Made by a program: the position numbers and the translations under genes. From Reutealis trisperma (Eukaryota > Streptophyta > Magnoliopsida > Malpighiales > Euphorbiaceae): DNA of 64,000 bases. The stretch covers positions 1 to 64,000 of the forward strand of contig CANTUT010000689.1 in assembly GCA_947687605.1 (NCBI GenBank), in the 5' to 3' direction. Shown here in pieces: positions 1-10,815 of this stretch (position 1 is its first letter; the number at the start of each line of letters is the position of its first letter). The notes beneath the pieces were generated by a model. That model had not been told where the DNA came from and ran no database searches. It saw nothing but the letters and a program-made list of their open reading frames with translations.

Positions 1-355
1 CGACGCCGCACTAGGCCTGTGCCATGCCACATCAGACTCATGCAGCATGCAACAATCAATGCATGTGGTGCCGCACTCCTGTTTTGTGGTAGCCACATGT
101 CACCCTAACACATTTTTTGAGATTTCTTTTTTTTTTTTTTTTAAAGATTGGTTGTTGGCATGGAGTTTGGAAAATTTGGATGTCTAGTGGCAATGGTAAT
201 TGAAGGCTAAAAATTTTCTTTTGGGGGCGCTACCCCGAAACGCCACCCACTAATCTGTTAGCGGGACCACCCTAATGGTTCCGCGTAACGCGTTAAACTT
301 AGAAAGTGTTAAGGGCTTGCTTTGGATGATGAGGGTGAAAATTTGAGGGTTCACA
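1..355 (-). mobile_element. Tat-type LTR, 5' portion only, minus strand, cut by window start
   Basis: Read on the minus strand from 355, the sequence opens TGTGAACCCTCAAATTTTCA and continues like the start of the three complete Tat LTR types elsewhere in the window. It shares the 'acgcgttacgcgg' and 'gctaacagattagtggg' stretches, which correspond to 'gtgcgctacgcaga' and 'ctagccggttagcggg' in LTR B. The GC-rich block typical of these U3 regions is visible at about 1-110. The LTR interrupts the antisense coding block of element A, so it is an insertion into A in the opposite direction. The rest lies outside the window, so solo LTR or full element cannot be decided. The possible target duplication CCACA (356-360) cannot be checked. 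Confidence 0.7.
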
Positions 356-964
356 CCACAAATTCCAAAACCTGAAGTAAGCCCTCAGAAAAATCTCAAT
401 CTCCTCATAATGCCACCATGGCAACTATTCCATACCAACCCAAGTTGAGTTCCTCAACCTTGTCAAGTTTTTCAATCCACAAATGAATGTCTTCGCAGGA
501 CACAAAAGTCACATGAAAAATTACGTTCATAAAGCAAATGCGTAAAGCCACCCTCACATATCCATGCAATCATTCATTACAGGCATCATCACAAATCGTG
601 CTTAGTATAGAAGTTAAGCAAAAGGTCCATAAATTCTGAAACATGCATATATAAACATGCATTATCTGTGTACCAGTATCTATGCAATCATTTGCAATCA
701 TGTATAAGCTGAGCCAATAGCCTCACTGATATCTCCTAAAGCTAACTAGTACTTCCTTAAAACTAACCGACAACTCCTAAAACTGATCAGTGTCTTTTCG
801 AAGCTAAATGATATCACTCCAGATCTAATCAATAAAGTGTGACTTCCAGAGTCTCTTTACTCCCAGCGAAATTCTTTTGAGCCTTCTGAAAAGGCCTTAC
901 CCCTTACATTCAAAAGCCCAAATTTCTTTAGTGTAACCAAAATCTTATCAGAATCTCTTAAGCC

Positions 965-1145
965 ATTGAGGCTCCTTCTTTATTGAAATCTTTTTAGAAT
1001 CTATCAAGCCAACTCACTATAGGCCGAGCTTTCCTCCTATCAAAATCTTTTTAGAATCTCTTGAGCTGACTCATTATAGGCCGAGACTCTCCCTTTACTA
1101 AAATCTTGTCAAAATCTCTCGAGCCAACTCGCCATAGGTCGAAGC
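965..1145 (+). repeat. Short tandem repeat, about 60 bp x 3, in element A
   Basis: Three diverged copies of a unit with 'aaaatcttttagaatctctcgagcc' character followed by 'actcactataggccgag' occur in succession. The same unit occurs at about 24985-25100 in element B, so it is an ancestral part of this Tat family's 3' region and not specific to this copy. Confidence 0.6.
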
Positions 1146-1162
1146 TCTCTTTTCACTAAATT

Positions 1163-1660
1163 ATCCTGTCCAAAATTCTCTTTCACCCATAAATGTCTAG
1201 AAATGGTCACCTAGACATCCATGTGGTTCTTTTTTCCATCTTTTTTTTATCCAAATCCATCAATTTCACCTATAAATGTCTAGAAATTATCACCTAAACA
1301 TCCATGTGGTTCTTTTCTCTATTTCTTTTATCCAAATCCATCAATTACACCCATAAATGTCTAGAAACGGTCACCTAGACATCCATGTGGTCCTTTTTCC
1401 ATCTTTTTTATCTAAATCCATCAATTTCACTCATAAATGTTTAGAAACGATCATCTAGACATCTATATGATTCCACTTTCCACATCTTTTACCCAAATCC
1501 ATCAATTCACCCAAAAATATTTAGCCACTAGTCTAGATATCCCTTTGGTCCATTTTCTTACTTCCATTTATCAGCCATATTTTCCACCCATAATTATTTA
1601 GGAATGATTTCTTAAACATCCCTATGGTTCTTTTTACCATCTTCCTTTTTCAATGATGTT
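1163..1660 (+). repeat. Minisatellite, about 97 bp x 5, in 3' region of Tat element A
   Basis: The unit 'acccataaatgtctagaaa' ... 'tcacctagacatccatgtgg' ... 'atccaaatccatcaatt' recurs about every 97 bases, with divergence growing toward the right. It lies just upstream of the PPT and 3' LTR. Element B has an unrelated ~60-bp minisatellite at the same place. I recall that Ogre/Tat elements often carry such arrays in their 3' untranslated region. Confidence 0.85.
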
Positions 1661-1773
1661 TCCCCTCCAAACACAGACCTAGACATCATTTTGGTTCTTT
1701 GTACTACCCCTTCTTCTAGGTTCACTATTATCAAAATTGTCCTACAGACAAGACAATTCATATAAGGGGGTAT

Positions 1774-3435
1774 TGTGAACTCTTAATTTTACACCTCATC
1801 ATCCAGCCACAGTTTAACGCCTGCCAAGATTAATGCGTTACACAAAGCCAGTACGGTAATTTCGCTAGCCGGTTAGTAGGCAGGAGTCAAGGGAGTAGTG
1901 CTCCCAGAGCAAAAAATAGACTTTTTAGTCATATTAGTATAAGCATACTTAATTTTTAGACGCTGACACTTTTCCTACCCTGACCGGACCTTCTGTATTA
2001 GACAGTATTTTTTCAAAATTGATCAGATTTTTTTATCAGACTAATTGTTTAATTATTCTAAAATTAATTTCGAATATATTGAAACTGATCGATTAATTTT
2101 CTGAACTCAAAAACTCCTAGAAACTGACCCAAAAGTATCAAAATCGAACCTAAGCAAAAAGAAAAAATCAGATGGGCCAGTGTTGGCTCCTCACTAGGTG
2201 GCGCCGATGGCTCCGATGGCACAGGCCCCACTTCCCTTTTTGCTATTCCCAAAATGCCCACAATCAAAATTTTCAACATTTTTTTCCAACCCTACCCTTT
2301 TGGTCTTTTCACTTTTCCACTTCCCAAACTGCCCTCAGCCATATTTTTCTATAAATACCCCCTCATTTTCTCCATTTCTCCACACCTCTTGAATTAGAAT
2401 TGATGGTTATCTACTAATTACTTTCTTATTCTCCCTCCAACCACTCCTCTAATGAATTAATTAATCTTTTTAATTAATTAACTATCTTACCCTAACCAAA
2501 TTAATTAATTTTTTTAATTAACTAAAACTCTTTTTTTTTTTAAATTAAAATTAATCACTCAATTAATTAATTAATTAATCTTTTTAATTAATTAATTAAT
2601 CACTTTTTTCCAAAATCAAATTAATCTTTTTTCTTAATCCACCTTTCATCTGAATTAATTAATTAATCTTTTTAATTAATTAATTCATCTATCTTTTTCA
2701 TCATATAAATTAGTTAATTAATATTTTTAATTAATTAATTAATCTCTCAATCAATCCAATCACTCGGTCCCAATAAAATGAAATTTCAGTCTGGTAAAAC
2801 ACTTTGCCCTCCAAAAGCAAGGTATCAGCCTTTTCTTCTCAAATGCAAATCAAATCAATCAATACAATCAACTCTAAACCCCTCTATCTAATCGTGAAAT
2901 GAACTATATGAGTTTTGATGTCCATTTAATGAGGTACGTAGACATGTTTAAAATCTAAATCCAAATCTCAAATCCAAATCCCAATCAATCTCCTTTCCCC
3001 TTTTTTTAATTAATGTAATTTATGAATGTTTCATTTTATTTTTTTTTTATTGCACTCATACCATGCTCATGCATTAATCATGATATTATAATTATCATAT
3101 AATATTTGTCATTTATGAACTTAATTTTTCAAAGTTAAATTAAACTTAAGAACCAAATCGTGATTATTTAACAAAAAATCTAATCCCCGAGCTCAATCTA
3201 ATTCGAGGCTAGTAATTTTATCTTTGGATAAATTAATTGAAAATTTATGAATTGAAATCAATTTGGGTTTTTTCCTTAATGTTTTCTCAACTAAATAAAA
3301 TTAAGATGACGACTCTCAAAATCATTTTCAAAAATCAACTAATCAAAACCCGAGAGTTTCATCGTGAATCTAAGTCCAAATGAATATCCCGAATCCCTCC
3401 AGCAAATCGGACTGATACTTAGGTAAAACCTCGCA
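1774..3435 (+). mobile_element. Tat-type 3' LTR of element A
   Basis: The LTR starts TGTGAACTCTTAATTTTACA after a purine-rich tract (ataaggggg, 1762-1770) and ends ...CCTCGCA. Its length of about 1662 bp matches LTR B5 (1657 bp), and it is collinear with it. It holds a GC-rich block (about 2170-2240), a TATA box (ctataaatac, 2349-2358), a leader full of TTAATTAA repeats (about 2450-2750), and the 'ggtacgtagacatg' stretch at about 2930. The following GTTAC (3436-3440) is a candidate target duplication whose partner lies outside the window. Confidence 0.85.
2349..2358 (+). promoter_or_regulatory. TATA box of LTR A
   Basis: CTATAAATAC lies at the same position relative to the LTR start as in LTRs B and C, between the GC-rich U3 block and the TTAATTAA-rich leader. 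It is therefore the likely core promoter of this Tat family. Confidence 0.65.
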
Positions 3436-4334
3436 GTTACTTTGTTTAGAAACAAAGTAAGCATAAAAAAATACCATTTTAATAATAATAATTTTTAGAC
3501 GTAGCAATAGTGAAGAGAAATAGTCATGTGCTTACTTTAAGTGGAATCCACATAATTTAAAAGCTTATTTCAATCTTGAATAGCCAGTCCACTTTTAACC
3601 TGCTATAACTTGGTATTAAAATTGAAAGTGTCTAATTTATCTATGAACCAGATGCAGTATAAAATTAGACAATAAATAAGTTAACCCAGAAGGTAATATT
3701 GCAAAAGGTTACAAAGTTCGGAATAAATGAACCTATTAGACCATTATTGAATTACAATAAAAAAAAAGGACCATATATATATATAAATTGTTTATTATAT
3801 ATTTTTTTGGTGGATTTTGCATAACAATTTCAATTTTCTAATTAAAAGAACTATTCAATTTCATAAATTTGATTTGCATATTAGAAAAATAAAAAAGATG
3901 TTTCAAATCTAGCTAGATATATCTAGGGAATAAAAAAGAGAAAACTCGGATATCTTATTCATAGATTATAGAGAAACAAAAACTTCATCCAAATCATAGG
4001 AAGATAAAATGTAATTTCATTAATTATAAAAAAAAAATTAATAAAAAAAAAAAGGAAACAAAAATGTGATGACATTTTTTGAAAGGGGTTGATACATTCA
4101 CCAAAAAAAGAAAAAAAGAAGAAGAAGAAGAAGAAGAAGAAGAAAGGGATAATACGAGCATAATAAGGCAACTAATAATGCTGTCCCAACCCCTGTTATT
4201 ACGTAGAGTTGATCATCTACTGAATCTGTCTGGCATGATATATGTGAAATATTAACCCTCATAATTAATCCCCTGTAACACTCTTCTCTCTATCACTATC
4301 GATCATAGATACTGTGTTAAAGAGGCATACATAG

Positions 4335-4373
<39 letters not shown>

Positions 4374-4380
4374 GTAGAAT
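3436..4380. other. Intergenic DNA between LTR A and the SKS gene
   Basis: AT-rich unique-looking sequence with no coding pattern. It includes a GAA-type run (about 4115-4144) and a (TA)n microsatellite at about 4339-4370, immediately downstream of the SKS stop codon. The SKS polyadenylation site should lie here on the minus strand, but I see no clear signal. Confidence 0.6.
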
Positions 4381-6242
4381 TTAAATGCTGTAAGGTGGGG
4401 GCTTGGGCATGTCTTTGACGAGACCACAAAGCAAAGCATTGTCGGGAATGTTGTACTCATCCCTAAGAGATCGGGCTGGGGAAAGGACGCTAGCATAAAA
4501 CTGTTGGCCAAGATATGTCTTCTCCCATATTTCAGATCTAATGTTCCACATTCCAGCATTATCAAATGTCAAAAAAATGGGCTGCCCATGATTTTGGGAA
4601 TACTTGCACAGTTGTCCTGCTCACAGCATCAAGAAGATTGTAGTTCTTTCTTTTCTCAGGAGTCCATGTGCCAGGCTCGACCCTGTTCATGATCAATCAT
4701 AAAATTACTAATGAGTAAGGCTACCAAGTTGAGGTTGCGAGTTGAAACCCCAAATTAACAAATAAAATTAAAAAATTGAAATACTTACGCCACTGCAAAG
4801 AAAGAATATCCATCCAGATGCCATGATTGCATGTTCTTCTCAGTGTTCTCAAAGATGATCTCCACAAAATTGCGGAATGTCATATTAAGCACATTGGGCT
4901 GTAAGATGGGCCTCAGTAACTTTAGCTGGCGGTTCATCCTTCATAGTGTCATACTTGAATACCTTATCTGCTATGCCATAATATTCAGCAAGTTTCAGTG
5001 GGGTTTCTGGGTCAACATGAGAAATGCCATTCACGGCATAACGAAGCTTGCCACCTGCCTTGGTGGCCACATTAACAAGTTTGATAGTGCGAGTAATGTT
5101 GATTGATCCGTAATGGAAAGACCCCTGAGGATTTGGCCTAGCAGCACTTGCAGTGAGATTCCAGCGGAAGGAACGGAACTGATTTAGAGACCAAGCCCAT
5201 CCAATTGGTGCCTCTGGGAGTTCAGCTGATGCTGGGCCCTTGCCATTAGTGTATCGAATAATGGCCTTCGCAGTTAGCTCGGTTTTAAGGAATCGGGTGG
5301 AAGCCACGAAATAGTAGTCCTTTGGGTCCTGGTTGGCTTCTACAAGTACACTGAAGCATTGACCAACATGAATATCAAGGGATTCGTAAATATTTTGTAC
5401 CACATGAGACCCTTCCATCTCCACAAGCTTCATTGTGTGGCCTTGGAATCGAACGTTGAGGGATGTCTTAAGCCCAGCATTGCAGATCCTGTACTTGTAC
5501 ACTTTTTCAGGTTTCATGGTGAAAAGAGGTTCATCCTTGCCATCACCCTTTGCATTTTTACCATTAATTAGGACACCATCAGGCCTGCCAAGAACACGTC
5601 CACTATCCAACAAACTCCTGAGAGATTTGTGGCCCTTAGTGTACCAGTCATTAACGATGACAGTATAGTCATCTTCGGGATCGGCATAAGGGACAGGGAT
5701 GAGCAAACGGCTATTGATACGGAGGCCACCCAAAACCACCGGATGCCTTGTGCATAGCTGTGCTTGGATAGTAGATGAAGCTGCCAATTTGGTCCTTTAC
5801 TTGGAAATGATAGGTGTGATTGGTTCCAGGTTGGATTGGACAATTGGTTCCGAGGACACCTTCCTGCCAAGAGTTTTTCCTCTGCTGGATGCCGCTCCTG
5901 TATACATACATGTTTAAAATAAAACTTCTAATTTCCAGATACGAGATCGGCATGTACAATATAAATACGAAAAAGTAATTAATTATTTTACCATGTCAAA
6001 AGGAATGGCTCGTCAATGTTATTGAACACATTGATCACTATATTGTTGTTGCTTGTAGAATTGATGTTGGGTCCAGGAAATTCATTGTTGATGAGAATGC
6101 CTTGCTGAGGAACTCCCAAAGGAGAGATCGTACCATAAGTAATATTCCATGTGAAAAACAAGTAAGGATCTTCACCTTGTACCACCGATAACATTGCCCC
6201 ACCCATCACACATATTAATAGCGTTAACATCATGCTACCCAT
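4381..6242 (-). CDS. SKU5-similar / L-ascorbate oxidase homolog (NTP303/Bp10-like), 3 exons, 3 frameshifts
   Basis: This encodes a secreted multicopper-oxidase-like glycoprotein of the SKS family. Its pollen members (NTP303, Bp10) act in the pollen-tube wall or membrane. Exon 1 (6242-5992) begins MGSMMLTLLICVMGG, a signal peptide, then FTWNITYGTISPLG. Exon 2 (5897-4789) begins SGIQQRKNSWQEGVLGTNCP and ends SWHLDGYSFFAVA. Exon 3 (4682-4381) ends LPDNALLCG-type sequence followed by PKPPPYSI and stop. Introns are 5991-5898 and 4788-4683, both GT-AG and in compatible phases. Net length is about 552 residues, as expected for the family. Three single-base insertions break the frame: in the CCC at 5729-5731, near 4902, and near 4579-4581. 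There is no in-frame point stop, so this is a recent pseudogene or contains assembly errors. As in other SKS proteins, oxidase activity is doubtful because most copper ligands are usually lost. Confidence 0.88.
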
Positions 6243-6424
6243 TTCTTAATTTGATAATAATTACGAATTAAGTATATATATTATATAGATATATATATAT
6301 ATATAGAAATTAGAGAAACAGAGGCAGATTTCTTTCTCTACTAAACTTAACTAACCTTTCCTTCAATTTCTTAATTTTTTTTTTTCAAGTGAAACTTTCT
6401 TTTTAATATACATACATATATAAC

Positions 6425-6460
<36 letters not shown>

Positions 6461-6470
6461 AAGGAGATGC
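6243..6470 (-). promoter_or_regulatory. Upstream region of SKS gene with (TA)n microsatellites
   Basis: Directly upstream of the start codon there are two (TA)n stretches (about 6284-6305 and 6428-6458) and pyrimidine-rich DNA. TATA-like sequence is present but cannot be assigned because the whole stretch is TA-repetitive. No other cis-element can be supported. Confidence 0.35.
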
Positions 6471-7415
6471 TTTGCCTTGCACAATGTATACTTCCAATGT
6501 TCCCTTTACCCATTTATATATCAAAGGATCCTCTTTCATGGAAACATACTAACCATTTAAGTCCCACAAATTTCTCTTTGCTATTTTTTTTGTTTCTTGA
6601 TCCTTCCATTTCGCCCTTTCTCACACTTGTTTTATTCCTATTAAAAACCGCATCCTATTTTTACTAGCTTGACTACTAACAAGCCACCTTTGTATCATTT
6701 TTATTTGCCCCACCCTAAACTTATGCTCTCTCAATTAAAATCTTTTAATTCCTGCTCAACTTCTTTAGGGAACATATGATCCATTATATTTGCATTATTT
6801 TCACCATTAAATTCAAATACAACTTAATTTAATAGAATAAATTATAACATACACATGATGTATATATTATAAATATTAAGACAATTTAGATGATGAGATT
6901 TGCGTCTTGCTAATTTTGCAATCATTTTTAATTAGTATCATGGAACTTCTCTTCAAAAAAAATCCTAGCTCTTGTGGGAAAGTAAAGTTAGAAACTCAAC
7001 CCCCCTAAATAGTTTGAGAGTTGCTTCAATTTTTTCCTTTTTTTTTAATTTAGAATTAAGGTGGTATTATGCATGTTTTGTACTGATTTCACCTCATAAT
7101 CTATTGAATTCAATAATACAAAATTCTAATCAATTAAAATAGTATGCATGACATATATATCTATTTATATCAATCAGCTTTTTAATTCAATGGTATTGGA
7201 GTTATTTTTATTATAATATATTAAATTTAAATTAAATAATTAATAATTGCATCAACCAAAATTAAATTTCAGAAATAATTAATCTCTGTGGGGATATTTC
7301 TCTACCTGATATCATGGTTCAAAGGACAAGTGAATCATCTACCTTTCTTTTTCCATTGAAGGGAGGCTAGAAGCCTAAAGAAAGAAAACATGGCACATTC
7401 TAGGCAAAGGGACTC
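6471..7415. other. Intergenic AT-rich DNA
   Basis: I see no coding pattern, repeat structure or RNA gene here. Short ORFs occur only by chance. Confidence 0.5.
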
Positions 7416-7594
7416 CTACCCTATCTTGCAATACAGATCAAGAATACTAGGAGGAGGATCAATAATCTCATGACAACCCACTGAAGCATCAAAAACCATA
7501 TTAGCTAGATGGTGAGCACAATGATTCCCTTCACGATAAATATGAGCAATTTGTAGCTTCCAGTCCTAGCACATCATTTGCTTAATATCTCGAA
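7416..7594 (-). pseudogene. RNase H-domain fragment of LINE-type retrotransposon
   Basis: On the minus strand one frame reads RDIKQMMC, a stop, then DWKLQIAHIYREGNHCAHHL and ANMVFDASVGCHEIIDPPPS. The H-x-REGN-x-CAHxLAN pattern is the C-terminal end of the RNase H domain found in plant LINE polyproteins and in related 'putative ribonuclease H' proteins. Only about 60 codons survive and one is a stop, so this is a dead fragment. A non-TE RNase H-like host pseudogene cannot be excluded. Confidence 0.65.
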
Positions 7595-7619
7595 TCAATG
7601 CGAAAAAAGTTGTTTCTAA

Positions 7620-8325
7620 AAAGGTAAGTAATTTTATTTTAATTTCGGTTAATTTGAATTATTATATTTAATTTGTTTAGGGTTAATATTTCATTTTGAA
7701 AATTTTTTGAGATACTAGTTGGAAATATAATTATATTTGGAAAATATAGTCTCATACTCTTTGTTATTATAATTTATTTTGGGTATATTAAATTTAAAAT
7801 ATTTAGTTCTGTTTGGTAAATATTTTGCAAAATAATATATTATTGTGAAATAACAATTTCTGAAAAATAAGAAAATTTGGATATTATTATTTTTTGTGAA
7901 ATAAAAATTTTGTGTGAATGTATATTCATCAAAATCATAATATTTGTTAACAAATAGAAATTTTTAATAATAAATTTTGATAAATAATATATAATTAATA
8001 TTTATTTAATTTAATTAACTTAGTTAAGATCATAAGTAATGTTTAATTCTAATATATAATTAATAATAAACATCAATATTATGTAAAAAGTATAATATTT
8101 TTTATAATAATTTAAACAAAATAATATAAATTTAATATAATTTATTAATTGCAATAAAGTATATTTAATATAATTTGTTTAGAAAGCTTATAAAATGTCG
8201 ATTATTTTAATATTTATTAATAAAATTGAATCATTCACATATTATGTGGTAATTTCTTGCTAATTGTAATGAATTTTAAATTGATAGTTGGTAGTATCAA
8301 TCATTGAAGGAATTTTTCTTTTAAT
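7620..8325. other. AT-rich intergenic DNA left of the CACTA pair
   Basis: Low-complexity AT-rich DNA without recognisable genes. Its final bases may belong to the same coding remnant that continues at 10736 and 13467. Confidence 0.4.
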
Positions 8326-8328
8326 AGT
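8326..8328 (+). other. 3-bp target duplication AGT, left of CACTA element 1
   Basis: AGT precedes the element end at 8329, and an identical AGT follows the other end at 10736-10738. Three-base duplications are the rule for CACTA transposons. Confidence 0.55.
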
Positions 8329-10735
8329 CAATACAAAAAATTCACAATTTATAGATAAAATTTACTGACAGAAATAATTTTTTTGGCAAATTTATTAAAT
8401 TATCAACCGAATAACGATGACACATGAAAATTTTCTTTTTTTATTAATTTTCGACAAACTATCGATGATTTACTAACAAAAAATTATTGACTGTCAAATT
8501 TTGTCGATAAATAAGATGCAAAAAAAATGGCGCAAAAAATTAGTAACAATATACCAACAAAATTTTCAATCAGTCAATTTACCAACAAAAATTCAGTCGG
8601 TAAATTAGAGAATAAAAATATTTTTTAATCTATCAACAAAAAATTTTGAATTTACTGACCAACATTTTTGTCGGTAAATTTACAAACAAAAATTTTAGTC
8701 AGTAAGTTAAAAAGTAAAATTTTCATTAATTTAATTATAAAACTTTCTAATTTACCAACAAAATATTTCATCAGCAAATTTTGACAACTAAAATTTTAAT
8801 TGATAAATTAGAGAATAAAATATTTTTTAATTTACCAATAAAAAATTTTGAATTTACTGATCAAAATTTTCTTTGGTAAATTTACCAATAGAAATTTTAG
8901 TCAGTAAATTAAAAAGCAAAATTTTCTTTAATTTAATTAGAAAAACTTTCTAATTTACTAAAAAAAAAATATTCTATCAGTAAATTTACTAATAAAAATT
9001 TCAGTCGGTAAATTGGAGAATAAAATATTTTTTAACTTATTGTCCAAATATTATATTGGTAAATTTATAGATAAAAATTTTAGTCGGTAAATTAAAAAGA
9101 AAATTTTTTTTATTTAATTAAAAAACTTTCCAATTTACAAACAAAAATATTCCATTTATAAATTTATTGACCAATATTTCAGTCAATAAATTATAGAGAA
9201 ATTTTTTTAATTTATCGATAAAAATATTCCATTGGTAAATAAAAATTTTTGAGGGAAATTTCCCTCCAAATTTTGCAATAAATTTTTTTTAAAACAAATT
9301 ACTGATATAAATTTAATCGGTAATCCGTCAGTAAATAAAAATTTTGAAAGGAAATTTCTCTCTAAATTTTCATTTGATTTTAGAAAAAAATAAATTATCG
9401 ACAAAAATTTAATCGGTAATCTGTCAGTAAATGAAAATTTTAGAGGAAAATTTATCTCCAAAAATTTCATTTGATTTTTTAAAAAAAAATAATTACTAAC
9501 AAAATTTTAGTCAATAATCTGTCGATAAGTGAAAATTTTGAAGAGAAATTTCTGTTCAAATTTTCATTTAAAAAATTTACTGACGCAAATTTAATATGTA
9601 AATGGCATAAAAAAAAAAAAAAAAAGCATGAAATGCCTCTTTCTCATCATTTTTTCCCACACTTCTTTTCTTTCTCTTTTCTTATCTTTTTCTCAATTTC
9701 TTTTCTCCATTTCTTACAAATAAAATTTCTTTTTCTTTCTTTCTCATTTTATTATTTCTTTATTTTTTTTATCACTTAATATTTCCATACTCTTTAATAT
9801 TCATATACTCTTTCTTTCTTATTCTTTTTTTTTTTTCTATTTTATTTCTTAAATTTCAAACTCTTCAATACAAAAAATCTATTAAATTTATTTCAATTTT
9901 TATATTTTTTAGTTTTTATAATTTATAATTTATATTTCTTAAATTGTTTCAAAAGGTAAAAAAAGTATTAATGTGATTTTTAAAAAATTAATTATTTGCT
10001 ATCTTAAATTTAATTTTTGATTAAATTTTTTATATAAATTTAGTAAACTAAAAAGTAAATTTAATAAATTATTTATCTTACATTTTCTTGTTTACTCTTA
10101 TTATTTTCTCTCTTAATTTTAGGTTCTTTTCATTCTTTTTGTAGTTTTGAAATATAATTTTAATTTTTTTAACTTAGCCATTTTTTATATTCTTTAAGCT
10201 TCTTAATTTATTTTATAACTTTTTATTTCTTAATTTTCATGTTCATTCTAGAAATTTTAATTTTGGAAATTATTATTCTTATTTTTTGAAGAATATTTAT
10301 TTTTTTTAAAATATAATTTTACCAATGGATTACTGACAAAATGATTTATTTTTTAAAAACTAATTTACAAAATTATTGATATAATACCGATAAAATATTT
10401 AATTTCGAAAAATATTTATTTAAACTTTATCGATGAATTACCAACTTTTTTTATATTTTTAAAAAGAAAACTTACCATTAGTCAGTAAATTGTCTCTCTA
10501 CAAAAATTTCAACGATATAAATTATTTTACCAATAAGATAAAAATAATGTACTAACTAAAAGTCCATTAGTAATTATCGATGGTTTTGTATTCAGTCAGT
10601 AAATTGTGTTACCGACAAGCTAAATACTGACTAAATTTTTTTCGGTAAATCGTCAATATATATATTACTAACTAAAAAATATAATTTACCAACAAAATTT
10701 TTAGTCGATAAATTATTTTTTTTTTTTTTGTACTA
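8329..10735 (+). mobile_element. Non-autonomous CACTA (En/Spm-type) element 1
   Basis: The left end CAATACAAAAAATTC and the right end (minus strand TAGTACAAAAAAAA) are decayed versions of the CACTACAAGAAAA terminus. It is flanked by AGT. The body is made of dozens of subterminal repeats of the form 'aatttaccaacaaaa' / 'ttttgtcggtaaatt' in both orientations, as in CACTA subterminal regions where transposase binds, plus a pyrimidine-rich middle (about 9640-9840). It contains no transposase. Along its whole length it is an inverted copy of element 2 (10816-13466). Confidence 0.75.
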
Positions 10736-10815
10736 AGTGTCATGTGTTTCAACGATGATTATGTGCGTAAAAAATTTACAGATCAAAAAGAATACTATGT
10801 TGGTTTGTGTTGCAA
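10736..10815 (+). other. 80-bp host spacer between the two CACTA elements
   Basis: The non-TE spacer begins with the AGT duplication. It is open in one forward frame (SVMCFNDDYVRKKFTDQKEY then YVGLCC). That frame resumes beyond element 2 at 13470 (see the remnant entry), so the spacer is probably an exon fragment. Confidence 0.45.

Larger units (their letters stand above)
356..1773 (+). mobile_element. Tat element A, 3' internal region (5' part missing)
   Basis: This stretch matches the 3' internal region of element B (24420-25994) in order. It has the antisense coding edge around 360-430, the 'tgccaccatggcaac' and 'cccaagttgagttcctcaac' stretches, and the 'gagccaactcgccatagg' repeats. It ends in a purine tract (about 1763-1770) directly before LTR A. 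No gag or pol is present, because the element is interrupted at 355 by an inverted LTR. Orientation is plus strand. It is a remnant, and the minisatellite in it is listed separately. Confidence 0.75.

Noticed and set aside
2450..2760. TTAATTAA repeats considered as CRISPR-like or satellite array
   Set aside because: Irregular low-complexity AT repeats conserved in the leader of all Tat LTRs here; no unique spacers, and the genome is plant.
4831..5668. Plus-strand ORFs over the SKS gene
   Set aside because: Shadow frames of the minus-strand SKS coding sequence.
3436..8325. Search for tRNA, rRNA or snoRNA genes in the intergenic stretches
   Set aside because: No cloverleaf, box or rRNA-like sequence could be recognised by eye.
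9207..9470. Minus-strand ORF in CACTA element 1
   Set aside because: A product of the AT-rich subterminal repeats; no coding signal and no counterpart in element 2.
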